NCBI GenBank assembly: GCA_021432635.1
Contig: MU270026.1
Location: 895,311 to 959,310 of the forward strand
Length of the DNA: 64,000 nucleotides
Origin: Thozetella sp. PMI_491
Lineage: Eukaryota > Ascomycota > Sordariomycetes > Chaetosphaeriales > Chaetosphaeriaceae
Reading direction: 5' to 3'
This document shows positions 44,333 to 56,268 of this stretch, one piece after another; positions within the stretch are counted from its first letter, which is position 1; each line of letters starts with the position of its first letter. The position numbers and the translations under genes were made by a program. The notes beneath the pieces were generated by a model. The model made no database searches and was not told the DNA's origin. It worked only from the letters and a program-made list of their open reading frames with translations.

Positions 44333-45277
44333 TAGCAAGTCGAACTGCAATATGACAAAGACAGCTTTCTTGGCATTAATAACGATTTGAATTATCGATA
44401 GGTATGACTTATTTGGGAATGGGTCGAGTTATGATGGCAGCCTACCTCCGTTGATGGCGCTTATCAGGGGCCAATGGCCTGACTGATTTGGGGCACCTTC
44501 ATGCCCACAGCACACTTCATAGGGCCCTTACCTTAGCTAGCGAGTATGAGCGACTCACAGACGCTCGGAAACTAACATTCCGGCAAGGGCCCTTATCAGC
44601 AGGCCGGCCTAGGTGAGGCAACGAAAATGCAGGACTCTCAAGGGAAGCGTTAAGGACCATAATAGAGCAGTCGCTCGGCTACGCGCCGTGAAAAGCCATC
44701 GAGGCAGGGGTATGAAACACGCGCCAGGTAGGGCTGAAGAATCCAGTTGTGTAACTAACATATACATTTGTTCTTCGTATATATTCCCTAGCTGGTTAGC
44801 AATTTTCTTGATACGCCCCCGAATCCCTTGCGATGACGGATTCAGGGGGCGACGCGGTCGGGGGCCAGCGGCTGCAGGTACGATTGGTAGCTGTCCGAAA
44901 ACGCTGTCCCACTGCGAGTGCGAAGCGTCTATGTACTGTACTGTGCCGCAACGAGACAAGCCCTGCTATTAGCGTATAGTGTACGCCAAGCCAGAATTTA
45001 ATATCGACGCGAAGCAGTGTCCAGGAACTTTGTCCAGGCACTTTGCCCTTGCATATTCCCCATTGTGTCACGTCAAGCAATCCAGCCGGCTCGGATAATT
45101 AGTGGCTGTCCCGAGGTTGCCGCCCATTCTTGTATATGCCAGCCTCCAACTGCCTCGTAATCTATTTGCGGTTCAGGAGCTCCAAGGTAAACCCCAGAGA
45201 GAAAAAAAACATCACAGCAGGCCAGTGCTCGCGAGCAATCCATCTCCGCCGCGAGTGCCCAAGCTCGAGGAACACGA
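44333..45277. other. Intergenic, no gene seen
   Basis: 945 bp between sedolisin and lectin genes. Opposing short frames near 44609-44972 have no coding character. No RNA gene or repeat recognised. Confidence 0.5.
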
Positions 45278-46748
45278 ATGGCTGCCCCGAAAGGCTATTA
45301 TCCGAGCCTCGAAGCTACGACTGACTCGGATAAGCAGGTGGTAGACCAAGGCAGCGGCGGCTTGATCCCCCAACACCTCAGCTATCCCACTCACCAAGAC
45401 TATCGACACGAGTTAGCGAGCCATCCTAGCCGAACCAGCCGAGACGGCTTGACCTCGACGAAGAATGGCAAAAGTTTCAGAGATCGCAGGAATCGTCCGC
45501 GTTCGGTTTTGCTCGCTAGCGCCGCCCTCATAGCCGTCGTCTCTGGGCTTCTCGGAGGGATTGTGGGATGGCAGGTGACAACATCGAAGACGTCTTCTGC
45601 GGCGCCTGCTCCCGCTCCTTCCAGCAACTCAACAATCCCGCCATCGGGCGCGGGGTTAAATATCACTGCTGGGGCGTCGAAGACCATCCGCGCCAACTCA
45701 AGCCTCGCCGTGGCCGGGTGGCGGACCGGGCCGGACTTCCAAATCCGCTTGTTCTACCAGGGGCCAGACGACAGGCTTCGATTCAATATTTTCGATACGG
45801 CCATTGGCGCCTGGGGCAAACCAAACGTGTTGGATAATATAAAAGCTGCTGCGAGCAACACGCCCTTGGCGGCAACCATTCTCTGGTGGAGTTCTAATCA
45901 CGGGGTAAGATATTCGACGAAGGCGTTGCTTCTCATGTGCTAACGAAACATAGCCGGGGGCAGATTTCAACGCTCCCCAAACTCAGCTATATTATATCGG
46001 CTCTCCCAACAAACTGCTGGGCCAGAATTGGTTTGACGCTATCCCTGCTAGCGGAGCGGCTGATAGTGTCAATAATCAGGCCTTGACGGCCGGTTCCGGG
46101 AGCCGTCTAGCAGCATTATGGCCATCCGTGATACTACAAAATGATTCAGCTTCCGTGCAAGAAACCGCCTTTGGCTTCAATGGGTACACGACTCCGGCGA
46201 GCCTGGATATTGACGGTAGCAGTGGGACCTCGTTGCTTGCGCTACCGTTCACAACAACACACGAGGGCCAGGATATTCGTATCATGTTCCGCCACTCCGA
46301 CGGCCAGCTCTATAGTTTTGATCGAAATAGCAATGGCACCGTTCAGCCTACCAGCCGCTCCACGAGATTCCCCCTGCCGCCGAACGCCCCGCTGGCGGGG
46401 TTCGCGATGGCTGTCAACGACGCCACCCCTAGCGTCAAAACCGTCGTGTTGTGGCAAGACGGTACCAATATTACGAAGGGAGGGATCTCTTATATTGTCA
46501 GCACCAACAATGGCGTGTCCTGGGACGGTCTCTATACCGACGATATCTTCGCAGATGCAGACGTACCGACACAGATAGCATGTTTGACCCCTGGATTAAC
46601 TGGCTCCGGCACAGGCAGCACAGCGAAGGTTGTGCTACAATCCAGCACAAGTATTAATCGATGCTACTTCCAGGTTGGAGGTGCGGTAAAAGAGGTTCTG
46701 TACGATGGAAATAAGTGGCAAGAAGTTGACTTTGTCTACATGCCATAG
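45278..46748 (+). CDS. Type II membrane protein with fucose-lectin-like beta-propeller ectodomain
   Basis: Model: join(45278..45904, 45954..46748); 473 residues. The N-terminal 75 residues are polar and basic (cytosolic, ending FRDRRNRPR). A single membrane helix spans about 76-98 (SVLLASAALIAVVSGLLGG), then a Ser/Pro/Ala-rich stalk. The remaining ~350 residues show repeated blades with pattern W-x-x-G-P-D-F-Q-I-R-x-F-Y-Q and RLRFNIFD...W, as in fungal fucose-specific lectins. Later blades (QLYYIGSPNKLLGQNWF, IMFRHSDGQLYSFDR) support this. The positive-inside rule gives the lectin outside the cell. A few blades are degenerate, so sugar binding is likely but unproven. It could act in surface recognition or adhesion. 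Confidence 0.72.
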
Positions 46749-47688
46749 GACATGGGCAAGAAGACAAACTCGACGGGAAGGTGCATGGTTTCTTGTATCA
46801 ATTTTGTAGCATTAAAGCCCTTCACACCATACGACCGATACTCGTTGTATTCGCATATCTACGGCAGGTTCTATATAATTAGCCCAAAGCAAAGCGATAT
46901 TCTTGTACTTTTTCACTATACCGACCAAAGCGAGTCTATAATCTCGTTCTCGAGCTATGTAACAACGCCAAACTGCTCCATAATCTTAAGGCTCCGACTT
47001 GCCAAGTATAGTGTCTCCAATAAACCGATTATTTTCACTATCACCTACTAACAAATGTGAAAGCCGCGTTCGCGATAAGCTGCAGAGCATAGCGCTGCCT
47101 AGTGAACACTCAGCTGAGATTTCCCGAAGCAGCGTGCTATCTTCAACCCGGTAAAATGAGGTCGACGCTATTTCCAGTCTCGATTGCCACTGCCGACGCC
47201 AGCGAGGCCGGACGACGTGAGTCAGGCAAGATCACAAGATAGACACAGTACCTCCCTAGCCCAGCTACTACTCAATCCGCGGTTTTCAACGCTCTGTGCC
47301 CTCCCGAAGTAAAGGTGTCATAATATAAGCAGCCTTAGGTTCGTGAATTGGGATATCCAGGTGGTGGCCAATGCCCGCCCCTTCGTGGGTCGGAATGACC
47401 CCCTTCATATTGGCCATGTGCCGTTTAATTTGGAGTTATTCGGTGAGCTTTTACACCCGTGGCGGTGCAACCCCGGATAAGACTGGACGCCCACTCACAT
47501 TGAATCAGTAGGCGTAGTTAGATTGGCTAGGCATTCCAATCTTTCCTTTTTCTTTTCTTTTTCTCTCAGTATACGCTTTCGTCCCGTCGTGGAAGATGTG
47601 CCTTTGAGGGCTCTGCATCCCGAGAGATGTGAGAAACCCTGGATGTCACGGCTTGTGAACTTCTTGGCCCCAACTAGGATACTAAGTG
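46749..47688. other. Intergenic, no gene seen
   Basis: 940 bp upstream of the DUF6536-like gene. A CT-rich tract (47540-47570) precedes that gene. No other feature recognised. Confidence 0.5.
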
Positions 47689-50284
47689 ATGGCCGAATCT
47701 TCGAAATGGGCGGCCTGGAGGAGAGGTGTTCTCATTAGTACCGCCGTTGAGATTTTTCTCTTCATACCGCTACTCGTGCTTATCATATTTATGAGCCATA
47801 AAACTGCCAGCCTAGACGGCTACTACATGTTCTACGACGGAACGTGCGACGGATCGACGTCTCTAAACTTGGGGCTGCACCTCTTGCTCAATGCATTATC
47901 GACTGGTGTACTGACCTCGTCGGGGTATTTTATGCAAATCCTTGTCTCACCAACGAGAGAGATGGTTAACGACGCCCACTCACGTGGTTCATGGCTGAAT
48001 ATTGGCGTACCATCAACGCATAACATCCTAGCGACTGCGAGGCCGAAGCAGCTTCTCTGGTTCTCGTTCCTGATTACATCATTACCAATCCACCTGGTCA
48101 CGAACAGCATAGTTTTCAAGACGGTATACCTCAACTCCGAGTTTGGCTTGACGCGCTCGAACGACACCGGGACGATAGGCCTCTCAGATCTGGGCAAACT
48201 CTTTGGAGAAGCGGAAGCAACGAAATCACGCAAGAGGAGCGAAGTTCAGGACGAAAGGCTTGCTCTAGAGGGAGATTGGGAGTACCTGTCTCTATTTAGC
48301 TGTATGTCAGCATACGCCAATTGTCAAGGCCGTGATAGATACCTGGACGTTGTTGAGGTGGTCAAATTCAACACAGTCAACACAACCACGAGCGGTTATT
48401 ATTATTATCCCTCTCCGGTCTCTACACCTCAAACTCATCGGATAAAGTCTCAGGATTTCCGGGACTTGGGGCAGGATAACCGGGCTGATGATGTACTAAC
48501 ATCCATGTGGACCCCGAAGAGATGCTCCATACATCTTGATGCACGAACTGGGGAGTGCCATAATTCGTGCTGGGCTTGGCTTGACTGGCCAGACCATGAG
48601 TGGCCAAACTCAGAGGGGATAGACAACCGCGGACCACCCGAGGGGACCCCCAAGCTTGAGTATTGCCTTGCAAAGGTCATTCCAGGACATTGCAAGCTTG
48701 GCATGTCGAATTTGGCACTATTAGTTACCACAGCATGTGTCTTGATTAAGCTATTCCTTTGCTTCCTCGGACTCTCGGTTCTTCGGGGTCAAAGCCCACT
48801 CGTCACACTAGGCGATGCCATTGCCTCTTTTTTGGAAGATCCCGATCCAGCTACCACGGAAACCGATGAGATACTCGAAGCGACAAAGTGTGGTGGATGC
48901 GTCGCCGGGGTTGGGCCGCGCTTCCCTCGCCTTCAGCATATACGATGGGATAAACCCATTGATTACCTAGTCGTCTTAGGCGAAACTGCAGCTTCCTACC
49001 TATTTTGTTACCCATTGCCAAAGCCGAGATATATTCGACGACTTCAGCTAGGTGGAGTGTTAGCACCAGCGACAGTGGTGGAATTGTCAGAGGTTCCGGG
49101 GAGGTCTCGAGGTCTTGTTACTTGGAAGAAGAGGAGACTGAAGCCAGGCAGTGCAGTTGGCGTCAGATCATGGGAGATGGTTTGGAGCTTGCTGCTGGTA
49201 ACCGAGATTGCTCTTCTGGCATGCGTGGGTCTAGGGTTAACAGCTATGGGAGGGTTTCCAGCGATGAGAGGGTTGTGAGTCTATTTGACAGAAACAGAAG
49301 ATCTTGATTTCTTTGCTTACGAATAACAGGCCCAATGATTTTGGCCAGAGCCCTACGAATCGTTGGCTCACTCCGGTCCAGGGCCGATTCTTTGCCTCCA
49401 TCCTTCTAGCCAATCTGCCTCAGCTTGTCATATCTGCGTTGTTTATGATTGACGGCGCGATATTGTCTAAGACAATGATGGCACTAGAGTGGGCTCGCCT
49501 TGGTGCATCGTATCAACCGCTAAGGGTGTCCCGGCCCGCTGGCGATCAGCAATCGACCTACTTCCTGCAGATACCATATCGATATGGTGTGCCCTTGATT
49601 TCTATTAGTGCCATATTTCATTGGCTTGTATCACAGAGCTTTTATGTCGTAATAGCAGAGGGAGGTGAGGCGATCCCCTTTAAAATGCGTTATTTCGTCT
49701 CTCATAAGATTCGACAGAGCTAATATAACATAGACTTGATATTTGAGATCAGAAGAACACCCGGTCTCGAGTTCTTGGACCATGGGGTAGCAGGGGTAGC
49801 ATATTCTATGGGCCCCATAATAGTCTTGATTATTGCATGGCCTCTGCTGTTCGCTCTTATTGTCACACATGCCGCTTTAAAGCCTCTCGCTGGGCATATG
49901 CCATTAGTCGGCAGCAACTCCATGGCAATTGCCTTATGCTCAAGGGTATTGCCGACACACCTACAACAAAACACTCTAATTCCGGGGGTAACTAGTATTT
50001 CTACACCTGCAGAAGGTGCATGTGCTTCGGATATCATGTTGACGTCCATAGATGGTGAACACACGGAGAATAAGTCGGCGGAATGGGGGGATGCGGGAGA
50101 GATAGAGACTGGGATGGCTTTGGCCCGTAGGAAGATGAAGTGGGGGGTATTGGGCGTTGGGTCGATCAAGGATACTAATAACGGCGTGACGTCATTGGGA
50201 TTCGGGACAGAAGATGATAGAGTGCAGGATCCTGTTGAAGGAAAGCTTTATATTCTCGGGAACGGGCCAAGCGAACGGACATAG
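47689..50284 (+). CDS. Multi-pass membrane protein, DUF6536-like
   Basis: Model: join(47689..49274, 49330..49664, 49734..50284); 823 residues. The start is ATG MAESSKW. The N-terminal block has the family pattern WRRGVLISTAVEIFLF, then FYDGTCDGSTSLNLGLHLLLNALSTGVLTSSGYFMQ. This is followed by SPTREMVNDAHSRGSWLNIGVPS and LPIHLVTNSIVF. More helices follow (LALLVTTACVLIKLFLCFLG; WSLLLVTEIALLACVGLGLTAMG; FFASILLANLPQLVISALF; YGVPLISISAIFHWLVSQSFYVVI; MGPIIVLIIAWPLLFALIV), before a polar tail. The family is widespread in filamentous fungi and of unknown function. All three exons keep phase. Confidence 0.75.
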
Positions 50285-50574
50285 GGTAAATTCCGCTTCA
50301 GATATCACTACATGCGAGCTGAGCGTCTCTCCAACACAGCCTTTTGTTGTTATGAGCCTAGCGCCTAGCATTGACCTTGAGGTCCTTCCTAATTGGTGAT
50401 TACACGCTGGGTCAAGGAACTAACGTGCATCATTTCTGTATAGCATTCATTGGAATCAGATTCAGTATTAACTTGCTATTATCTTGGCCTGCCCAAGGGC
50501 GAAAGGGAAAGGTCGGTGAGACTTCCGATGCCCACGTACATAAACTCGGCTCCACCCCCCTCAGCAATAAAGCT

Positions 50575-51495
50575 TTAAACAGAGATCCCCGCAACATCTG
50601 CAATATCCGCCAACTCTGTGCCAACAATGAAGTTATAGACGTAGGAGTCATCCGCCAAGTTGTTCTTCCCGCCGTAGAGACCAAGCTTGGGGTTTGCGTA
50701 GCCAGGCGTGGGAAAGAAGTTCCCAGAAATCTTCTGAACATGCTCTCCTGTAGTTGGATGGATCATGGTGGCAAGATTTCCCTGGTAATATAGTTGTACC
50801 CACCCACCTGTCATGCTCGGGGTAGTGTTGATGACGATGCCGAACTGATATATCTTGCCCATTTGGAGCTGCTTGGTCCACACAGTGGTGCCGTGGCCGG
50901 TGGTGGGATCTGGCTGGCAGCCAAAGTTTCTTTCGGCGGTGAGCTCTGGTCTATGACAGAAGAACGGCCGGGCTTACATAGTATGGTTTCCAGAACCGTC
51001 CGCATCGCTACGGAAGACGAGGCCAATGGGAATGGTGTCATCGACCCCCGAGCCAGTTTCATAGCTCTTCCACTGAAAAACGATGGTCTGGTAGTCAACA
51101 TTGACCCACTGAACACGGTAACCAATATAGTAAGTCTTGCTCTGATCGATACGCTTGTTTAAGACGTGGTATTCCGACCTGGAAAAGTGAGCTGCCAAAG
51201 GGGCAGTGAGCACCCATTCCCTGGCCCGTGGGCGGGCAAACCAACCTGACTTGTGGACATGGGCTGCAGGCCGACCTTGGGGATCTGTGCCGGTAGTAAA
51301 GAAGCAGGACGAGTTTTGAGCCTGACCAGACGGCCAATCCACATTGTCCCATCCAGCTAAATTCTGAAGTCCCCCGGCGGAGCGACCAAGCGCATTTTCG
51401 ACTACATCACCACGTGAGGCATCATAAGAGGCCAAGATCGTGGCAGATACTAAGCCTGGAATGAGAAAAGAAACCGCTACCAAGATTTTATGCAT
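50575..51495 (-). CDS. Secreted polysaccharide-lyase-like protein (PL14/PL20-type jelly roll)
   Basis: The signal peptide (MHKILVAVSFLIPGLVSA) and first part run 51495 to about 50978; the second part runs from about 50950 to 50575, for roughly 290-300 residues. Features are SGWFARPRAREWVLTAPL, YYIGYRVQW, TIVFQWKSYETG, then VQLYYQGN and the end LGLYGGKNN...VYNFIVGTELADIADVAGI. These resemble concanavalin-A-like lyases that cut uronic-acid polymers. The junction is a problem: the simplest GT-AG solution is an implausible 27-nt intron (50977-50951). A 51-nt alternative (about 50997-50947) also keeps frame but removes the SGNHT segment. A small deletion or frameshift inactivating the gene is another possibility. 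It converges on the DUF6536-like gene, 290 bp away. Confidence 0.6.
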
Positions 51496-52437
51496 ATTCG
51501 TAAAGAGAAAGAAGAAAGACGAGTCCTAGAAGTCGCTTGCGACGCAGGTCCCGTGGAATTGGGGCCCGGTCAAGCCAGGGCTCTTTAAATAAAATGTTCG
51601 GATCAGCCCTAGGTAGTACATGATTGAGTACTCTTATTTAGCCTCTAAACGCGGTACTATTTTGGTTATTCAGCGAAATTGCATGAGAATACGAGGTGTG
51701 TAAGTTTGCTTGTCTAGGCGCAAACTGCGAGTTTTGATATCCCGCAGGATTTGCGCTCACTAGAGTGGATAGCCAAGCCACTTTTAGAGTGTGATTCACA
51801 AACCGCTGTTTAAATAAGCGACAAGAGGTCTTAGATTAGTGGAGGAAAGAGACGGAGTAGTTTAACTTATTGGCTAAGATGGCTACGCGCAGAACGAATC
51901 ATTAGATCCTAGAACTAGGAAAATATACAACCCATAAACCCCAGTACATGAGTCCCCCATCAATAGAATACACAGTGAAAGCGCACATCTAAGTTCCCCC
52001 GTAAAGGGATACGTTTCATATCTCATTCATTCTTAATTGTATGACTAAATCATATCTATTGAAGCGTTCGTTATCTATCCTTCTTTCTCCTAACTAACGT
52101 AGCTTTTAAATTCACTTCTACATATTTCCCAACCCTGCTTTCATACTTCATGCATACTATTATGCCATATGCTCTTAGCTCGATGTGTACCTAAATATGC
52201 GACCGGTATGTCACTTAGTTAAGTTATCCGTCTTTAGCAGCTACAAGTGCCGTTAGTAGCGTCCTGAAAACTGGAATGGGCATAGCTTGCCCTTACCGGA
52301 TGGCTGACCACCAATCACAACGTTCTGGTGCTGAACATCCTGCTCGATGCGGTGCGCGCTTCTAGACTGCTCGAAGGTTTTCGCAGCCCCGAAATGCCCT
52401 CGTCAATTGAATGTAACTGTTGCTATTCTTGGTACTC
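51496..52437. other. Intergenic, no gene seen
   Basis: 942 bp, TA-rich between 51840 and 52200. It contains at 51988-52010 a 23-bp stretch that matches 14555-14577 at 20 positions (see findings). TTTAAATA-like sequence near 51583 could serve as the TATA box of the lyase-like gene. Confidence 0.45.
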
Positions 52438-55154
52438 TCATTTTATGTCTATATCGCGAAGTGGTGCAAACCGGCTCATGTCGGGATCGAAGTAGTGCCT
52501 CAGAGGCCGTTTCACCACCTCGGTGCTCATCGCAGCCCAAGCACGCAGTCGTATGCGGTATCGCACGTCAGCACATTGGGCATCTTGTACATCGCCCCGA
52601 CGAGTTGGCTTCAGCAGCTCTCCTTGCATCATACCATGGATATAGCAGTCGCCCACGAGCGTGAACGGACCACCGGATCTCCCTGGTCGCACAACAAAAG
52701 GGGTGGCCGCCCCAGGGATGACGACGATCAGATCGCCAAATTCACACTCCTTGGGGAACAGGCCCATATAACCGCAGGCGGTCGTGCCGAATCGGTAGCC
52801 TTGGCTCGTCTTGAGGACCACAGCCTGGAAGGGCCAGATGGCCGCGCGTTCTGCAGCGTCGAGCTCGCGCGGCGGCCACCATGCGTTGTCGAAGGGGTCA
52901 CGGCGCCACGCGCACCAGGCTTCGTGTGCAAGGCGATCGCTATCTAGGTCGTCTGGTCTCATCCAGCCACGGCCAGCCGCTAGTGTTCTCCAAATAGCGG
53001 TGCGTATGCTTTCGCCCGTCGGATACGACGGCAGCAACCTCAGGGCCATCTGTTCAGCGTGTGCCACGATGGCGCCAAAGGCCCGGTCGCGGTCCGGTGT
53101 GAATGGCAGCTGCGGGAACATCGGATCATTCTTAAGTAGCCACATCTTGTCTCGAATCCCCGTCAACGTTTCCGGCTTAATCATCGGGCCGATCCTTTGC
53201 AGGTCGAGCTTGTGCAGTAGCACGTGGGCCGCGTCGACAAAGGCACCCCGGATTCGCAGACGTTCATTAGGAAGCAGTTGAAGGTGCGGGATGGTGTCCC
53301 GGGTACAACGGTACTGTGACAAGTTTAACGGCTGGCGGGACTTGGTGGACCAGTCGGGAACCCAGGACGGGAGGTTATTGAGGCGCTGTGGCAGACCGGC
53401 TTGATGCAGGACCTCGATACCTCGTCCGACTTTGATATATGCTGCTGCGATATCCTGGTACAATTTCGCAGCTAGGTTGCTTGGGAAGTAGTTTGGCTCG
53501 ATTTCCATGCCTTCGATGTCATCTGCCAGCGAGAGGAGGGAGTAGACTTTGTCTCGGTCGTCCGTCGCATCCGCAGAGCGATTCTTCACTAAGAGGTTGA
53601 GGAGGCTCTGTGAGATGCGCCGCCCGCCATCGAGCACGAAACCTAACTCTCCTGGCTGATGTAGCCAACCATCAACGGTCTCCCTCGCCTTCTTTACCCT
53701 TTGCATCTCACCAAACACGTTGAGCTGGTTCCAACTCTCCATCCCGTCCTTCCAATCGGCAACTAGTCCGTGCCTAAGCGCCGGCGGCAGGTCACGTCGC
53801 GTAGCTAGTTCCCAGAATTTGGTTAGGGTATCCAGTCCATTGACGGCGGATCCGTAAAAAACGTATACATTTTTAGCCAGAGCGACCTCTTGGAGGACCC
53901 AGCTGCGCGAGAACCAGGGCTGGGCGCACATGTGCAACAGCGGTAGCCACACCTTGAGACCGTCGATGGTCTCCGCGTCCGGGATCTGCATCTGTGCCCA
54001 CTCGTCAAAGGTTCGAGGTTGGTGGTCATGGAGGCTGTGGTTCTCATAATCTTCTCCGCCGCTCCATATCGCGTTGAGCTGAAGCATCAGCGCAAACCCA
54101 GACTGGTCTAGATCGGGCGTGCTCTCATCTTCAGCATCCGGCGCGAGGGCCTCACCAAGGTATGCCACCGTGGACTGGGCCCTGCTGTAGATTTCTCCCA
54201 TTAGCTTCACCTGCGAGGCTCGCTCGTCCATGTCCTCCTGGTTAATACAGATTCCATCGGCCCAGAGGACGAGATCTGGCTTCCAGTTGAAGACACGCTT
54301 GAGGGCGTAGTCCAGGCTAGCGGTAATAGCCAGCGTTTCTCTGTTACAGTCGATCTCTATCATCTGTTTCGCATCGCCCCAACAATAGGAAACGGCCATG
54401 AAAGGCGGGGCTTGGTCGAGCGGGCAGGATGTCAAGCTGAGGTGCAGGCCATCCTTCCCCGGTGGCTTCGCAAGCCGGAGCAGGCGTACCTCACGATTGG
54501 TTGGATTCAAGGGCTCGTATGAGAATGGTCCCTTTGGAACGGGGGTAGTTGTTGTATCAAGTTCTGGCTCTTCTTCGTCTCGCGAGTAACCTAGGATATC
54601 CCCCATTGTAGCTTCCATGGGCGACTCGAAAGGAATCCGGGTCACGTGGGTGCAATCTGCCGGGTAATTATCTGCATCGTCACTTGAGAGAAGCTGAATT
54701 TTGAGCGTGCCTTTGGAAACTACGTCTTGGAGCTCAGCATCGGATATGGTTGGGTTCCCGAGTCGAGTGAGAGACTCCATGAGCAACTGCCGAGACAACC
54801 CCCCATGTCCTTGAAATATCTTGTTCATTGATATCTGTTGTAGTGCGATGTTAGCTTTCGAGAGCATAGCTACCAGCCCACGGAGCACAGGGGGCTGCAC
54901 ATAAGAGGAAGAAGTACCTGGAAGTCCGTGGATGTCGCGAATTTCATCTGATCCGCTAGCTCCTCTATTGACTCTTCCGAGTATTTAGAGTAGCTCTCCA
55001 CCGATCGCAGGGTTTCTCTGTTCACAGGGCGGCTCCGAGACTGGGTGTGAATCGAGGGCTTCGACCCTCGAGATGGTTCTGGACTTGTTTCGCCCTGGCT
55101 GTCCGACAGCTCTGGCGTCGGGTGGCCATTCTCGGGGAGCTTCGAATCTTCCAT
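52438..55154 (-). CDS. Large HET-domain protein with extended N-terminus
   Basis: Exons 55154-54918 and 54834-52438; 877 residues. The start is the first ATG (MEDSKLPENG) after a TA microsatellite. The frame continues upstream through that repeat, but would give an unlikely IYIYIYI stretch. About 210 polar residues precede the HET domain. The domain reads VRLLRLAKPPGKDGLHLSL, PPFMAVSYCWGDAKQ, LVLWADGICINQEDMDERASQVKLMGEIYSRAQSTVAYLGEAL, PWFSRSWVLQEVALAKNVYV. The long C-terminal part has the usual DKVYSLLSLADDIEG, VPDWSTKSR and a late GDCYIHGMMQGE motif. It is a presumed cell-death or incompatibility determinant. Compared with the HET gene at 25609-27862 the sequence is clearly divergent, so it is not a recent duplicate. 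Confidence 0.88.
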
Positions 55155-56268
55155 TTGGGCCAAGCCTTGCTCTGAGGAAAATATATATATATATATATAT
55201 ATATCCTTTTCCCCGAGCAACTCGCCGCGTGTGTTTGCTAGAGGTACTTTTCCTTGTCTGGAAGATGCTGTTTGCGTTCTTGCAAGCATCGGATGCCTCA
55301 GCTCTGGTGCTTCGATCAGGGACCCCGCAATAGGCAGCAGTAGCATCCTTCAGCTGAACACCCCTAAAGGAACGAGGCTATTAGTGGGCCCGTCCAGCTG
55401 ATCATAGATCGTTCAACATAGAGCTCCCCTAAGAACAGTGAGCTGTAGACATGGTCGGAAATTCGTGGTAAGCCTCTCCATGAGTGGCGGAAAACCATAG
55501 AATGATATGCATACAACGCCTAAGTCAGCAGAAGAAACCAACCCCCCCCCTTCAGGCCATGTGTGAAAGCTGTAGTTTGGTTCCTGTGAGGGGTTCTACA
55601 TATGTGTTGAAGAAAACTCGAATCAATCAAGAATCTTCGATTTGAAGGTGAAGGTAACTCGAGATTTCGCAAGCTTATATGATCGAGTTCTCGCATTGTA
55701 CGAGGGACTAGGTATATGACAGCCAGCTGGCGGCCACGGAATCAAGCCCCGGTGAAGTGCAGTATCTGGCTGCTCAGGGGTCCCCTCAGATCCAAGCCAC
55801 ACGAGCGAAAGGAGGCCGGTCGTATCATTAGTCTTCTCGAACAGTTGTTACAAGGCACTGGTCATGGTATGGCATAGCAGGGGGAAAGCCGAAGCAATAC
55901 CCCATTTATGGAGTAGTCAACCCTAACTCTCGTCGATTAATCTGGCCAATGGCGTGCGACAACTTTATCTCAGCTGACTCGCACGCACGAGGTAAATTTG
56001 CGGGGGTCTCATTGCGGGTCCCAGCGATCGGAGAGCGGTCCCCCGCCATGGACTATTACAGATAGTTAGACCTCTCCCCATGATTGGAAACAGCAACGCA
56101 ACAGCTTGGCCATGCCGGGTCTCGGTCTTTAAATACCGGGAAGCCCTTCCGTCAAATCTGGCACGATAAAAGCCGATACATCTGCTTGGGGGCACTCCCG
56201 CACCTGCACAACGTCCTTGTTAACTTGCCTTGAACAGGCCTTGTTGGGGTATTGCAAACTTTTTCACA
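55155..56268. other. Divergent promoter region of HET and MFS genes
   Basis: 1.1 kb without a gene. A TA dinucleotide run lies at 55180-55203. TTTAAATA near 56128 may be the TATA element of the MFS gene about 140 bp downstream. Confidence 0.5.
55180..55203. repeat. (TA)n microsatellite
   Basis: Uninterrupted TA alternation for about 24 bp, 26 bp upstream of the HET start codon; its length may vary between strains. Confidence 0.85.

Noticed and set aside
54870-55346. Longer HET protein starting at 55346
   Set aside because: Would translate the TA microsatellite as IYIYIYI; the ATG at 55154 is a better start.
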